Positions 44,407 through 53,958 of a DNA stretch of 64,000 nucleotides are shown piece after piece. Under the pieces are notes generated by a model, which made no database searches, was not told the origin of the DNA, and saw only the letters and a list, made by a program, of their open reading frames with translations. A program made the position numbers and the translations under genes. Positions within the stretch are counted from its first letter, which is position 1. Each line of letters opens with the position of its first letter. This DNA comes from Algoriphagus antarcticus (lineage in GTDB: Bacteria > Bacteroidota > Bacteroidia > Cytophagales > Cyclobacteriaceae), in contig NZ_MSSW01000030.1 in assembly GCF_002150685.1 (NCBI RefSeq), forward strand, positions 62,001 through 126,000, read 5' to 3'.

Positions 44407-47400
44407 ATGAGCAATTTTACACTTAAAATCAGGGCATCAGTGTTTTTCCTTACACTCCTGGTTTCCCTCACAGCAGCCAAGGTATTGGCCCAGACTACAA
44501 TTTCTGGAACAGTGACCGATTCAGATACCAAGGAGACCTTAGTTGGTGTCAATATCTTGGTGCAAGGAAAAGTGATTGGAACTATTTCTGATCTTTCTGG
44601 GAATTATTCACTAAATGTTAATCAAGAGCCTCCATTTATCTTGGTATTTTCTATGATAGGATATACATCACAGGAAATAGAAATCACCGGTGGACGAAGC
44701 AATCTTGACATCCAATTGGCTGAATCCACCATACTTGGCCAAGAAGTAGTAGTCTCTGCCTCAAGAGTTGAAGAAAGTGTACTTCAGTCTCCTGTTTCAG
44801 TGGAGAAAATGGACATCATCGCAATTAGAGATGCTCCGCAGGCAAGTTTCTACGATGCGATAAACAACATGAAGGGAGTGGAAATGAGTACACAGTCACT
44901 CCTATTCAAATCCTTTAACACACGTGGGTTCAACGCCAACGGCAACGTAAGAACTGTTCAGCTAATAGATGGTATGGATAATCAGGCTCCAGGATTGAAT
45001 TTCTCAGTAGGAAATATTGTAGGTATCTCAGAGCTAGACCTAGAAAGTGTAGAACTACTTCCAGGTGCTTCTTCAGCGCTGTATGGTCCAAATGCCATCA
45101 ATGGAATATTGCTGATGAATTCAAAAAGCCCCTTTCTTTATCAAGGACTTTCTGCCAGTGTTAAAACAGGAATTATGGATGAAAGCGGTAGATCAAAAGC
45201 GGCTACTGGTTTTTATAACTTCAGTGCTAGATATGCCAAAGCTATAAACAACAAGTTTGCTTACAAGGTAAATTTTGAATACCTCACTGCTGATGACTGG
45301 CAAGCAAATGACTTCCGGGATCAATCACTTTTGAATGGCTCAACGATTGCATCTGGCAATACATCAAATAACCCAGCCTACAATGGAGTAAATATTTATG
45401 GTGACGAGACTAACGTAAATATGATATCTGTAGCGCAGTCTATGATAAGAGCTGGTGCACTTCCGGCTGCAGTTCTACCTTTAATTCCAAGCACTGCGGT
45501 TTCCAGAACTGGCTATCTGGAACGTGATTTGGCTGATTATGGTACTAAATCGTTAAAATTCAACGCAGCATTACACTACAGGATCAATGATCGAATAGAA
45601 GCAATTTTGCAGGGAAATATTGGATTTGGTACGACAGTTTATACTGGGGCAGATAGATATTCCTTGAAAGATTTTATGATGGGACAATACAAAGCTGAGC
45701 TAAGAGGTTCCAATTGGTATGTAAGAGCTTACACCACTCAAGAGCGATCTGGAGATGCTTTTGCAGTTGGAACTGCCGCTCAAGGAATCAATGAAGCTTG
45801 GAAACCAAGTAGTCTGTGGTTTCCACAATATGTTGGAGCTTACGCACAGGCGTTACAAGGAGGTTTAGACCCTAGCGGCGCACATATCGCTGCAAGAGGA
45901 GTTGCAGACTTGGGAAGATTTGTACCTGGCACTTCAGAATTTAATAACGCGTTGAATGATGTAACCTCTAGACCTATTCCAGGTGACCAAAATGGTGTAG
46001 GTGCTCAATTTGTGGATAAAACAAATTTGTACCACTTTGAAGGATCGTATAATTTTGCTGAGCAAATCAAATTCGCTGAATTTATTGTGGGAGCTAATTA
46101 TAGAATATATGACTTGAATTCAAATGCAACACTTTTCGCGCTGGATGAAAATGGTGATGAATTCAATATTAACGAATACGGTGGGTATATTCAGGGTTCG
46201 AAAAAGTTGTTAAATGATAAATTCAAGTTAACAGCTTCTGCACGTTATGATAAAAACGAGAACTTTGAAGGACAATGGTCTCCAAGAGTTTCAGGAGTAT
46301 TCACTCAGGGAAATCACAATTTCAGAGCTTCTTACCAGACAGGTTTCCGTATTCCAACTAACCAAGATCAATATATAAATCTAAACACGCCTCAGGCTCG
46401 TTTGATTGGTGGTTTGCCATTTCTTGCAGACCGATACAATTTGAATGCTAATCCTGGCTATACTTTAGCTAATGTAAGTAGCTTTGGAGCAGCAGTTACA
46501 GCGGACATACAGCCAGGCTCGCCAGTTTATCAGCAAAGTATACAGCAAGCCACTCAAATGGCTATTACACAGGCCACTCAGGTCGTTACTGCGCAAGTGC
46601 AAGCTGGTATAATTCCTCCAAGTGCCGCTCCTGCAGCAATTGCTGCGCTTGTTCCTACTTTAGTTCCTGGTATTGCAGCTCAAGTAGTTCCTGCGAATGC
46701 AGCAGGCGCTAATATTGATCAATTACAACCATACGAAATCAAAGAATTTAAGCCAGAGAGAGTTAAGTCTTTTGAAGTAGGTTACAAAGGAATTTGGGGT
46801 AATAAACTATTGGTTGATGCGTATGCTTATTTCAACAGATTCGAAAATTTCAATGGTAGTCAGGTGCTAGTTCAGGATGCGTCTGCCGCCGGTCTTCAGG
46901 GTCCAAATGCTCTTACAGGCCTAAACTTGATCGGTGTAGGCTCAGGTGGGAGAAATATTTATTCAATGCCAGTGAACAGAACGGAAATCATCAAATCTTA
47001 CGGCTGGGCAGCGAGTCTGGATTACCAACTTCCTAAAGGATATACTTTAGGAGGTAATGTTTCTTTTAATTCACTCTCCAACTTGGATGAGTTAGCTGAG
47101 ACAGGTTTCCAGCCTAGCTTTAATACTCCTGAGTATCGTTATGTATTGAACTTCGCTAATAGAGAGATTATTGACAACCTTGGATTTGCAGTAGCATACA
47201 GGTGGCAAGGGGAATTCGTTTGGCAATCTTCTTTTGTGAGTCCAGCAGTGTCAACCCGCCAATTGTCTGCAATTCCTGCCTATGGCACATTTGACGCTCA
47301 GGTGAGCTATAAAATAAAGAGCATCAAGTCAATCTTGAAAGTGGGTGGATCTAACCTATTCAGCAAAGGATACACTCAAGCTTGGGGTAACCCGACTGTC

Positions 47401-47448
47401 GGAACCATGTATTTTGTCAGCTTGACATTTGACGAGTTTTTGAATTAA
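44407..47448 (+). CDS. TonB-dependent outer membrane receptor with CarboxypepD-like N-domain
   Basis: The 1013-aa receptor begins with a signal peptide (FFLTLLVSLTAAKVLAQ), then a CarboxypepD_reg-like domain (ISGTVTDSDTKETLVGVNIL), a plug (SFNTRGFNANGNVRTVQLID, LLPGASSALYGPNAINGILL) and a 22-strand barrel ending FVSLTFDEFLN. It imports a large or scarce ligand across the outer membrane using TonB. No SusD gene is next to it, so this is not a SusC-type locus. Residues about 700-770 form an odd Ala/Gln/Pro/Val-rich loop (QQATQMAITQATQVVTAQVQ and on). The ligand is unknown. Confidence 0.93.
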   Translation: MSNFTLKIRASVFFLTLLVSLTAAKVLAQTTISGTVTDSDTKETLVGVNILVQGKVIGTISDLSGNYSLNVNQEPPFILVFSMIGYTSQEIEITGGRSNLDIQLAESTILGQEVVVSASRVEESVLQSPVSVEKMDIIAIRDAPQASFYDAINNMKGVEMSTQSLLFKSFNTRGFNANGNVRTVQLIDGMDNQAPGLNFSVGNIVGISELDLESVELLPGASSALYGPNAINGILLMNSKSPFLYQGLSASVKTGIMDESGRSKAATGFYNFSARYAKAINNKFAYKVNFEYLTADDWQANDFRDQSLLNGSTIASGNTSNNPAYNGVNIYGDETNVNMISVAQSMIRAGALPAAVLPLIPSTAVSRTGYLERDLADYGTKSLKFNAALHYRINDRIEAILQGNIGFGTTVYTGADRYSLKDFMMGQYKAELRGSNWYVRAYTTQERSGDAFAVGTAAQGINEAWKPSSLWFPQYVGAYAQALQGGLDPSGAHIAARGVADLGRFVPGTSEFNNALNDVTSRPIPGDQNGVGAQFVDKTNLYHFEGSYNFAEQIKFAEFIVGANYRIYDLNSNATLFALDENGDEFNINEYGGYIQGSKKLLNDKFKLTASARYDKNENFEGQWSPRVSGVFTQGNHNFRASYQTGFRIPTNQDQYINLNTPQARLIGGLPFLADRYNLNANPGYTLANVSSFGAAVTADIQPGSPVYQQSIQQATQMAITQATQVVTAQVQAGIIPPSAAPAAIAALVPTLVPGIAAQVVPANAAGANIDQLQPYEIKEFKPERVKSFEVGYKGIWGNKLLVDAYAYFNRFENFNGSQVLVQDASAAGLQGPNALTGLNLIGVGSGGRNIYSMPVNRTEIIKSYGWAASLDYQLPKGYTLGGNVSFNSLSNLDELAETGFQPSFNTPEYRYVLNFANREIIDNLGFAVAYRWQGEFVWQSSFVSPAVSTRQLSAIPAYGTFDAQVSYKIKSIKSILKVGGSNLFSKGYTQAWGNPTVGTMYFVSLTFDEFLN

Positions 47449-47473
47449 CCATCATTGTAAACCTAAATCCCTA

Positions 47474-47503
47474 AGAGCCATCCTGATATTTCGGGATGGC
47501 TCT
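47474..47503 (+). terminator. Intrinsic terminator of the TonB receptor gene
   Basis: AGAGCCATCC pairs with GGATGGCTCT over a 10-base loop and is followed by TT. It lies 25 bp past the stop. The remainder of 47504-47834 contains no convincing gene; a 64-codon minus-strand frame across this hairpin is rejected. Confidence 0.85.
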
Positions 47504-47834
47504 TTGGCTTTACCTTGAAGAAGTATTTCCTATCAAAAATTCCAGAATAAATAATTGCTGGAATTCGATCATAGGGTAACGAGTCTTTTGGCAACATCCT
47601 CCTTATTTTACTTTCACTTGTTTCGGCGGCAGCCTCCCCTTGAGTCAGGCACACCAATATGATTTGATTATCGGCATTCTACATTTTCATTAAGGTACCA
47701 TGCCAGCATTAGTCACATTATTTTCTGTTAGCGGAAAAAATCCATCTATGTCAGTGTCTACAGAATTCAACTAATAGCTCATTTTGAGGGATATCTGAGT
47801 TATGCCGCTTTAACTTTCCAACCTCTATCAAATT

Positions 47835-47862
47835 AAAAAAGATCACCACAAATGTGATGATC
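47835..47862 (-). terminator. Intrinsic terminator of the cytochrome-containing lipoprotein gene
   Basis: On the minus strand GATCATCAC pairs with GTGGTGATC (one T-G pair) over an ATTT loop and is followed by TTTTTT. It lies 31 bp past the stop at 47894. Confidence 0.7.
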
Positions 47863-47893
47863 CCGATATTTACTAAACTAATATTCAGTTTAC

Positions 47894-50800
47894 TCATTCC
47901 CATTCTTTGGTCATAGTACTCAGGAAGGTCACCAAATCTCTAATTTCTCTTTTAGTAAGCAGTGCCTTCATATCTGGCATGCTGGAAGGTGAATTTTTAC
48001 GCTCGGCAATACTGTTATTCATAATCAAAGTATCTGGCTTAGCACCTGCTTTTATTACCAATCCATCTTCTTTTTCTTCCATCAATGTGCCATTCACAGA
48101 GGTTCCGTCTTTCAATTCCAGTTGGACAAAACCATATCCGGGAGCCAATCGCTTACTTGGGTCGATCAATGCCTCAAGAAGCTCTGTTTGTGTAACTCTA
48201 TTAGCAATGCCGTTCAAGTGAGGGCCAGCTACACCTCCCATATCATCATACCCATGGCAACGAATACATTGTGCAGTTTGATTCTGGAAGAAAATATTCC
48301 TTCCAGCTCTTACACTTCCGCCTTCAAGTGCGCCACTATAAAGTGCGACTAAATCTCCATTTGTTCGTGTCTCTTGAATCTTGTCGTATTTAGCTTTCAA
48401 TTCAGCTGATTTCGTAGCATCTATAGCTTCCTCCAATTCTATCATCACTTCATTTGGCAATTTGTTTTTTGACAAATCTTCTAAAAGTGTATCCCAAAGA
48501 GGAAGTTCAGCTGAATTTTCAAGATTGCCCAGATTTAACAAGGCGGCTTGTTTTTCTGCAGTAGTTCTGTTTTGGATTACATCCTGAAGCAGACTCACCA
48601 TCAAATCTTGAGAAATATCAGTTTTGGTCAACAGATCTAAGCCTACTACTCGTACTGCTCTGGAATTGTCCTTCATCGCTATTTCTATAGGTTCTGAAAT
48701 AGAGCCAGGGTTCGCAGTGGAGAGTGCCAAAATTGCAGCTACACGTACATTTTCAGATTTATCATTTCTCAACAAAGCAACAAGCTTAGATTCAGCATCA
48801 GCTATCTTCAATTTGCCGATTGCTTTTACTCCTGCTTCTCTGATCGCTTCATTTTTATCGCTCAACGCGCCTATCAATGTAGATTCAACAGATGCCTGAA
48901 TAGGCGCAAGATCTCTTTCTACTGCTCCCCGGTTTCTTCCATCTACACGATCAAGCACAGATGGCTTTGCCCAGGTGCCTAAAGTTGCAATTGCTTCTGC
49001 TTTCAAAACGGAATTTACTCCTGGCTTAGCAATGTAAGTTTTCAGATTGTCCAATGACTTCTGCGTTCCCACTCTAAGATTTGCACTGATCGCTCTTCTG
49101 ATCAACGGCTCATTTTCGAAGTTTGTAGTTACCAGAAGATCACCCAAAGCCGGCAATGCTCCTTCAATAGAGAAATCATCATTTATTGCTCTGGCTGCTT
49201 CCGTCACGATGTATTCATCATTATCAGCCAGGAAAGCTGTGATTCCCGGATCAGCCATTCTACGCAGTGCCAACACAGCTCCAAGACGAACTGCATTGGA
49301 AGGGTGAGATGCCAGCGAAATAATTGGCTCTTTCTTGTTTATTCGTGCTAAAGCTAAACTTGCTGCATGACGTAAGAATGCATCTTGGTCATTGTTAGCT
49401 TCTAATACTCCAATCAAACCATTAATGGAGGGCTCGTAGGCGATTCTGCCCAAAGCTTCAGAAGCAAAGAATCTCACTCTAATTTCGCTATCTGTCAATA
49501 ATGGCATCAAAGCAGACCCAGCTTTTGCATATTTAATATCTCCAAGCCACTTGGCAGCCTGTGCTCTGATCTCAGAATCTTGGTCTTTCAGCAGAGGAAT
49601 TAATGCATCAGCATAATCCATTTTCTCCATTCTTGCCAACTGGCTTATACCGACTATCGCATGAATTCTTGCGAATTGATTAGCTTTTTGTCTAATAGCT
49701 GCCTGAAAAACCTCTGCTCCATCTTCTCCCCTTTTCGCCAATTCGAACTGCGCTTTTCTCCTGATCCGCATATCCTCGTCACCTAAATAGCCTCCGAGAG
49801 CCTCATCAGTGAGTGTTTTGAAATCAGTTTTCATCACCTGAGCTGTTATCTTTCTTGCTTCCCAGTCAGCTCCACCTTCATCCTCTATCTTCCAAACTCT
49901 ACCGTAATTTTTGGTATTCCAACCTTCTATCCAGTCAGCAAAATAAAGCGAGCCATCAGGCCCAAAGTCCAATCCTGTTGCCAAAATACCTGACATGATA
50001 TTCTCTGTTTGTGACATCTTGAAAGATGCTCCGTCTGGTTCTAGCTTGAAGGCATGAATTCCTGATCTTGTTTGGTTACCTACAAAAGAAGCTACGAAAA
50101 AGGTGTTTTTCCACTTTTCTGCCAAAGCCGTTCCAGGGTTATAAACCATCCCTGTTGGACCATTTATGTAGTTTTGAATAGGTGGCGTGATATAAGCAGC
50201 CTGACCTTCATGTCGTGGAATAAATAATTTTTCGTCCATCCATACCTTATAGGTATTGTTATCTGGATCACGGTATTTACCAAATTGCCAGTTGGTTCTC
50301 CAGCCAGTATCAGAACCGTTAACTAGATACACTAATCTCTCGCTTTCTCCTGCATGGTCTCCATCATTATCAACCGAAATCAGATTATTATAAGCGTCAA
50401 AAGTGAACTCGTGGGTATTTCTTACACCCATCGCAAAGATCTCAAAATCACTTCCATCAGGATTTGAACGAGCTACTACGCCTCTATTTGGATATTTCCA
50501 CTCAGTGCCATCCGGACCAACTCCATTAAAACCTATATCTCCAATTCCCCAATAGATTCTGCCATCTGGGCCAAGTTCAAGACCAGACATTCCATGCCCA
50601 CCAAAACCGATATGTACACCATAGCCATGAGAAATTGACTCTTTCTCATCCATTATTCCATCACCGTTTTTATCAGATAGTCTCCAAACGTCTGGCCCAA
50701 CACCAACAAATAAATTATCGCCCAGTTTCAATAAAGCACCAGCAACATCCGTAGTCACATCATTGAAATCCTGAACCATCATCTGTGAGTAGTCTGCAAG

Positions 50801-51313
50801 ACCATCTCCATCCCTATCTTCAAGTCTATAAATTTCCTCTCTCTCCACTGTCATATCCCTCCAGTCATGTGATCCGTCGCCGTTCACATCTGCAAGCCAG
50901 GTGTTTTTATCAGACATTTCAGGAGAAAGCGTCTTTTGAAGAAAAGCTCTTTTTTCTTCTATTGTCTGCAAACTGATAGAGGGTATTTCCCATTCTTGGT
51001 GGCCTCTAATATCAAATTCAGAGTTTTTCTGGCGATTAGTTCTCGTGTAATAAAGACTTCCGTCATCAGTCACCTGAATGGAAATCGGGTCATAAACCAA
51101 CGAGTCAACTGCCCATAAGGAAAGTTTAAGTCCAGGAATTAGAGTTGGATTTACTCCCCCTTCGGCTGCCTCTACCAAGGGAGCAATTTCCTCCTTGGTT
51201 AAAGTTCGTTCGCGGAGATCTATTTTCTCACTCTTATTACAAGAAATTAAAAGAGGGATTGCAGCAGCCAAAATGATTTTGGCGTAGTGTCGTTTAATTT
51301 TGGGTTGAAGCAT
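47894..51313 (-). CDS. PVC-type membrane-bound dehydrogenase lipoprotein with HEAT repeats and c-type heme
   Basis: The 1139-aa protein begins with a lipoprotein signal (IILAAAIPLLISC, lipobox LISC). About residues 40-470 form a beta-propeller of the sugar-dehydrogenase/NHL type (ELGPDGRIYWGIGDIGFNG and FGPDGSLYFADWIEGWN). About 480-920 are HEAT-like repeats (PLLKDQDSEIRAQAAKWLGD and others). A single c-type heme site CIRCHG lies near residue 1014. This is the PVC-type heme-binding CxxCH architecture first named in Planctomycetes and also common in Bacteroidota. It is likely a periplasmic oxidoreductase on the outer membrane; the substrate is unknown. Confidence 0.9.
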   Translation of the reverse strand: MLQPKIKRHYAKIILAAAIPLLISCNKSEKIDLRERTLTKEEIAPLVEAAEGGVNPTLIPGLKLSLWAVDSLVYDPISIQVTDDGSLYYTRTNRQKNSEFDIRGHQEWEIPSISLQTIEEKRAFLQKTLSPEMSDKNTWLADVNGDGSHDWRDMTVEREEIYRLEDRDGDGLADYSQMMVQDFNDVTTDVAGALLKLGDNLFVGVGPDVWRLSDKNGDGIMDEKESISHGYGVHIGFGGHGMSGLELGPDGRIYWGIGDIGFNGVGPDGTEWKYPNRGVVARSNPDGSDFEIFAMGVRNTHEFTFDAYNNLISVDNDGDHAGESERLVYLVNGSDTGWRTNWQFGKYRDPDNNTYKVWMDEKLFIPRHEGQAAYITPPIQNYINGPTGMVYNPGTALAEKWKNTFFVASFVGNQTRSGIHAFKLEPDGASFKMSQTENIMSGILATGLDFGPDGSLYFADWIEGWNTKNYGRVWKIEDEGGADWEARKITAQVMKTDFKTLTDEALGGYLGDEDMRIRRKAQFELAKRGEDGAEVFQAAIRQKANQFARIHAIVGISQLARMEKMDYADALIPLLKDQDSEIRAQAAKWLGDIKYAKAGSALMPLLTDSEIRVRFFASEALGRIAYEPSINGLIGVLEANNDQDAFLRHAASLALARINKKEPIISLASHPSNAVRLGAVLALRRMADPGITAFLADNDEYIVTEAARAINDDFSIEGALPALGDLLVTTNFENEPLIRRAISANLRVGTQKSLDNLKTYIAKPGVNSVLKAEAIATLGTWAKPSVLDRVDGRNRGAVERDLAPIQASVESTLIGALSDKNEAIREAGVKAIGKLKIADAESKLVALLRNDKSENVRVAAILALSTANPGSISEPIEIAMKDNSRAVRVVGLDLLTKTDISQDLMVSLLQDVIQNRTTAEKQAALLNLGNLENSAELPLWDTLLEDLSKNKLPNEVMIELEEAIDATKSAELKAKYDKIQETRTNGDLVALYSGALEGGSVRAGRNIFFQNQTAQCIRCHGYDDMGGVAGPHLNGIANRVTQTELLEALIDPSKRLAPGYGFVQLELKDGTSVNGTLMEEKEDGLVIKAGAKPDTLIMNNSIAERKNSPSSMPDMKALLTKREIRDLVTFLSTMTKEWE

Positions 51314-51390
51314 AGGTTAATTTTATTATTCCAATCTTGAAATTAACAAAATTAAAAATGGCTTCTGAGCCATTAATCAAAAAGGCGGGT

Positions 51391-51426
51391 AAAACAAAAA
51401 TCCCGACCAAGGATCGGGATTTTGTT
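51391..51426 (-). terminator. Intrinsic terminator after the tRNA-Glu pair
   Basis: AAAATCCCGA pairs with TCGGGATTTT over a 7-base loop, with A/T runs on both sides. It separates the tRNA transcript from the lipoprotein gene downstream on the same strand. Confidence 0.85.
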
Positions 51427-51498
51427 CACTTTAACCACTAACAACCATAAAACAAAAATATATTAAGACAAAGCGGGAATTGAGCTTTAACGTCTTAG

Positions 51499-51570
51499 TA
51501 GTCGGTACGGGAATCGAACCCGTGTTTCATCCGTGAAAGGGACGTGTCCTAACCCCTAGACGAACCGACC
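51499..51570 (-). tRNA. tRNA-Glu (anticodon TTC)
   Basis: The minus strand folds as a 72-nt cloverleaf beginning GGTCGGTTCGTCTAGGGGTT, with anticodon loop CTTTCAC (anticodon TTC), T-arm GGGTTCGATTCCC and discriminator A. CCA is not encoded. The acceptor stem pairs fully with one G-T pair at position 1-72. Confidence 0.96.
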
Positions 51571-51616
51571 ATACTAATAAAAATTTTCACAACTTCCTGA
51601 AATTCAGGCGACAATG

Positions 51617-51688
51617 TAGTCGGTACGGGAATCGAACCCGTGTTTCATCCGTGAAAGGGACGTGTCCTAACCCCTAGACGAACCGACC
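51617..51688 (-). tRNA. tRNA-Glu (anticodon TTC), second copy
   Basis: Identical in sequence to the copy at 51499-51570, 46 bp upstream of it on the same strand. Both probably come from one transcript started at the promoter at 51729-51759. Confidence 0.96.
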
Positions 51689-51728
51689 ATTAATACCCAC
51701 AGAAAACGTGCTTTTCTGAATGGTTGTG

Positions 51729-51759
51729 CAAATATAGAGGGTTAAGTTTTTAAAAACAA
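51729..51759 (-). promoter_or_regulatory. Probable promoter of the tRNA-Glu genes
   Basis: On the minus strand TTG is followed after 20 bp by TATATTTG, an exact match to the Bacteroidota TTG-N19-20-TAnnTTTG promoter. It lies 40 bp before the first tRNA. Confidence 0.7.
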
Positions 51760-51848
51760 TTTGGCTTCGAACATTTCTTCTGATTTGAGCTAAAAAGCTG
51801 AGTCCAAAGGAATAAAATTTTCTTCAGAAGGTTTGTGGTTGATTTTCC

Positions 51849-51856
51849 TATTTTTG
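51849..51856 (+). promoter_or_regulatory. Possible gap -7 box
   Basis: TATTTTTG matches TAnnTTTG and lies 22 bp before the gap ATG. No good TTG box stands at the right distance upstream, so support is weak. Confidence 0.4.
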
Positions 51857-51878
51857 ATTCCCAATTAGAAAACTACCA

Positions 51879-52889
51879 ATGAAACCAACCAATAATATCA
51901 GAATAGCCATAAATGGCTTTGGCCGAATAGGCAGATATACTGCAAAACTTATTCTGGAAAAGAAAGGATTAACTCTAGTGGCTATTAATGATTTGGCTGA
52001 TCCAGTTTCTTTAGCTCATCTACTGAAATACGATTCCATTCATGGCAAATCTGATAGTAAAATTGAGCTCTTAGACTCAATTCTGAAAGTAAATCGACAT
52101 GAAATTCAATTGTTAGGACAATCTGATCCTGAAAAACTTCCTTGGGGAGATTTAGATATTGACTTGGTCATCGAATGTACTGGAAGATTCACTAATCGGA
52201 GTGGCGCAGAAAAACATCTTACCGCAGGAGCAAAAAAAGTAATCATTTCTGCTCCATCCCTAGATCCGACTATCAAGATGGTGGTTTTAGGAGTAAATGA
52301 TTCCATCCTCAATGGCGATGAAAAAATAGTCTCCAATGCTTCATGTACCACAAACTGCCTGGCGCCAATGGTGAAAGTGCTGGATGATAATTTCGGAGTG
52401 GTCAAAGGCTTTGCATCTACGGTTCATTCTTATACCAACGATCAAAATCTTCATGATGCACCTCATCGCGATCTGAGAAGAGCTAGAGCGGCTGCATACT
52501 CCATTATTCCGACCACGACAAATGCAGGAAAAGCTCTGGATGAGATTTTGCCAGAATTGGCAGGAAAAATAGAAGCGTCTGCGATGAGAGTTCCTGTACC
52601 TGATGGTTCGTTGACTGATATGATCGTGCAACTGAAGCAAGATGTCACAGAAGATCAGATAAACGCAGCATTCAGAGATGCGAGTAAGGGTTATTTGAAG
52701 GGATTTCTTGAAGTTGAGGACGCTCCTATCGTATCTATTGATATCATAGGGAATTCACATTCCTGCATCATCGATTCAGCGCTCACCTCAGCTAAAGGAA
52801 ATATGATCAAAGTCGTGGGCTGGTATGATAACGAAGCGGGCTACGCCAACCGTTTGGTTGACCTAGCCCGCTTGATTTCTGGAAATTAA
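51879..52889 (+). CDS. gap: Glyceraldehyde-3-phosphate dehydrogenase, type I
   Basis: The 336-aa enzyme has the NAD fold INGFGRIGRYTAKLI, active-site Cys in SNASCTTNCLAPMVKVLDD and His in FASTVHSYTNDQN, with GWYDNEAGYANRLVDLA at the end. It catalyses the oxidative phosphorylation step of glycolysis or its reverse. It stands alone, converging on the VOC gene with a 7-bp gap. Confidence 0.97.
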   Translation: MKPTNNIRIAINGFGRIGRYTAKLILEKKGLTLVAINDLADPVSLAHLLKYDSIHGKSDSKIELLDSILKVNRHEIQLLGQSDPEKLPWGDLDIDLVIECTGRFTNRSGAEKHLTAGAKKVIISAPSLDPTIKMVVLGVNDSILNGDEKIVSNASCTTNCLAPMVKVLDDNFGVVKGFASTVHSYTNDQNLHDAPHRDLRRARAAAYSIIPTTTNAGKALDEILPELAGKIEASAMRVPVPDGSLTDMIVQLKQDVTEDQINAAFRDASKGYLKGFLEVEDAPIVSIDIIGNSHSCIIDSALTSAKGNMIKVVGWYDNEAGYANRLVDLARLISGN

Positions 52890-52896
52890 ATTGAGA

Positions 52897-53958
52897 TTAT
52901 GCTTTTACGCGATTGAGAGAAAGGAGCTTTACCACAAAGTTTGGTAGGTTCTTAGTGCTTTTCCTTTTGCCAAGGTTCAAATACCAGCCTAATTTCTCCA
53001 TGATCGGAACTTTGAAAGTCTCTACCATTTCAATCAATGTGCCATCCGGATCTTCTAAGTATGAGAATCTACCAGCGGCTTTGCCCATGTCAAACTCATT
53101 GCCACTGTCGACTGTCAGAGCCATGCCTTCTTTTGCAAGGTTCTCTTTGATTGCACTCATTCCGTTCACATCAAAGCATACATGGATAAATCCTAAATCG
53201 CCCCAGTTTCTATTTTCAAAAGCCTTATTTCTAGGCTGATTTTTAGTTTCTATCAATTCTATCTGAGACTGGCAAAACAATCTTCCAAAAGCTCCTGTCA
53301 TGACAGAGGAACCCTGAAGAATAGCTCTGCGGTATTCTGTTTGTCCCTCTCCTACTTGAGCAAAATCCTCCCAAATGCCAGTTTTATCAAAAAGAATTTC
53401 AGTTTGCATTAAATGATTTTGGTAAATAGGGAGTGCAGCATCTACAGAGGATACGCCTATTACTACGCCTAGCACTCCACCTGTAAAGTCCTTGTTCTTA
53501 CTGAACCAAGAACCATTTTCTATCAGTTCGAACATATTTCCGTATGGGTCTTTTACATAAAAATGCCAAATACCCAGTGGGTTTTTTGCAGGTTCACCCA
53601 GCATTACAGCGCCCACATTTTTCAAATGAGCATAAGTTTTCTGTGTATCATGACAACGCATTTTTACGGCCAAAATTCCCAAATCTTTCCAGGTAAGCTC
53701 TTCCTCGGATGCCAGCGGAACTTTAGAAGTATATTGCCAAATCTCAAATCCACCGCCACCTTGCATATTCAAGGCTAGGATCGCATGCCTACTTTCCACT
53801 TTGCCAGAAGTGTAGCGAGTCATCAATTTGGCCTCAGCACTATCCTGAAAAATCGGCACATCCATCTTGAATGCTTTACGATACCAAGCCCAAGCCTGAT
53901 TTGCATCTTTTACCCCTATCCCTACTTGTTGGATGCCATTAATTGTCGCTTGATTCAT
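52897..53958 (-). CDS. Two-domain VOC (glyoxalase-fold) protein
   Basis: The 353-aa protein contains two vicinal-oxygen-chelate domains: about 8-150 (QQVGIGVKDANQAWAWYRKA, then FYVKDPYGNMFELIE) and 160-320 (LGVVIGVSSVDAALPIYQNH, then FSYLEDPDGTLIEMVETF). Glu residues at the ends of both domains fit metal ligands. The start codon overlaps the stop of the upstream glycosyltransferase gene by 4 bp, so it is probably the last gene of the arsenosugar-type operon. The reaction is unknown. Confidence 0.85.
   Translation of the reverse strand: MNQATINGIQQVGIGVKDANQAWAWYRKAFKMDVPIFQDSAEAKLMTRYTSGKVESRHAILALNMQGGGGFEIWQYTSKVPLASEEELTWKDLGILAVKMRCHDTQKTYAHLKNVGAVMLGEPAKNPLGIWHFYVKDPYGNMFELIENGSWFSKNKDFTGGVLGVVIGVSSVDAALPIYQNHLMQTEILFDKTGIWEDFAQVGEGQTEYRRAILQGSSVMTGAFGRLFCQSQIELIETKNQPRNKAFENRNWGDLGFIHVCFDVNGMSAIKENLAKEGMALTVDSGNEFDMGKAAGRFSYLEDPDGTLIEMVETFKVPIMEKLGWYLNLGKRKSTKNLPNFVVKLLSLNRVKA

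Noticed and set aside
47463..47657. 64-aa minus-strand ORF after the TonB gene
   Set aside because: It runs through the receptor's terminator hairpin and has no recognisable protein pattern.
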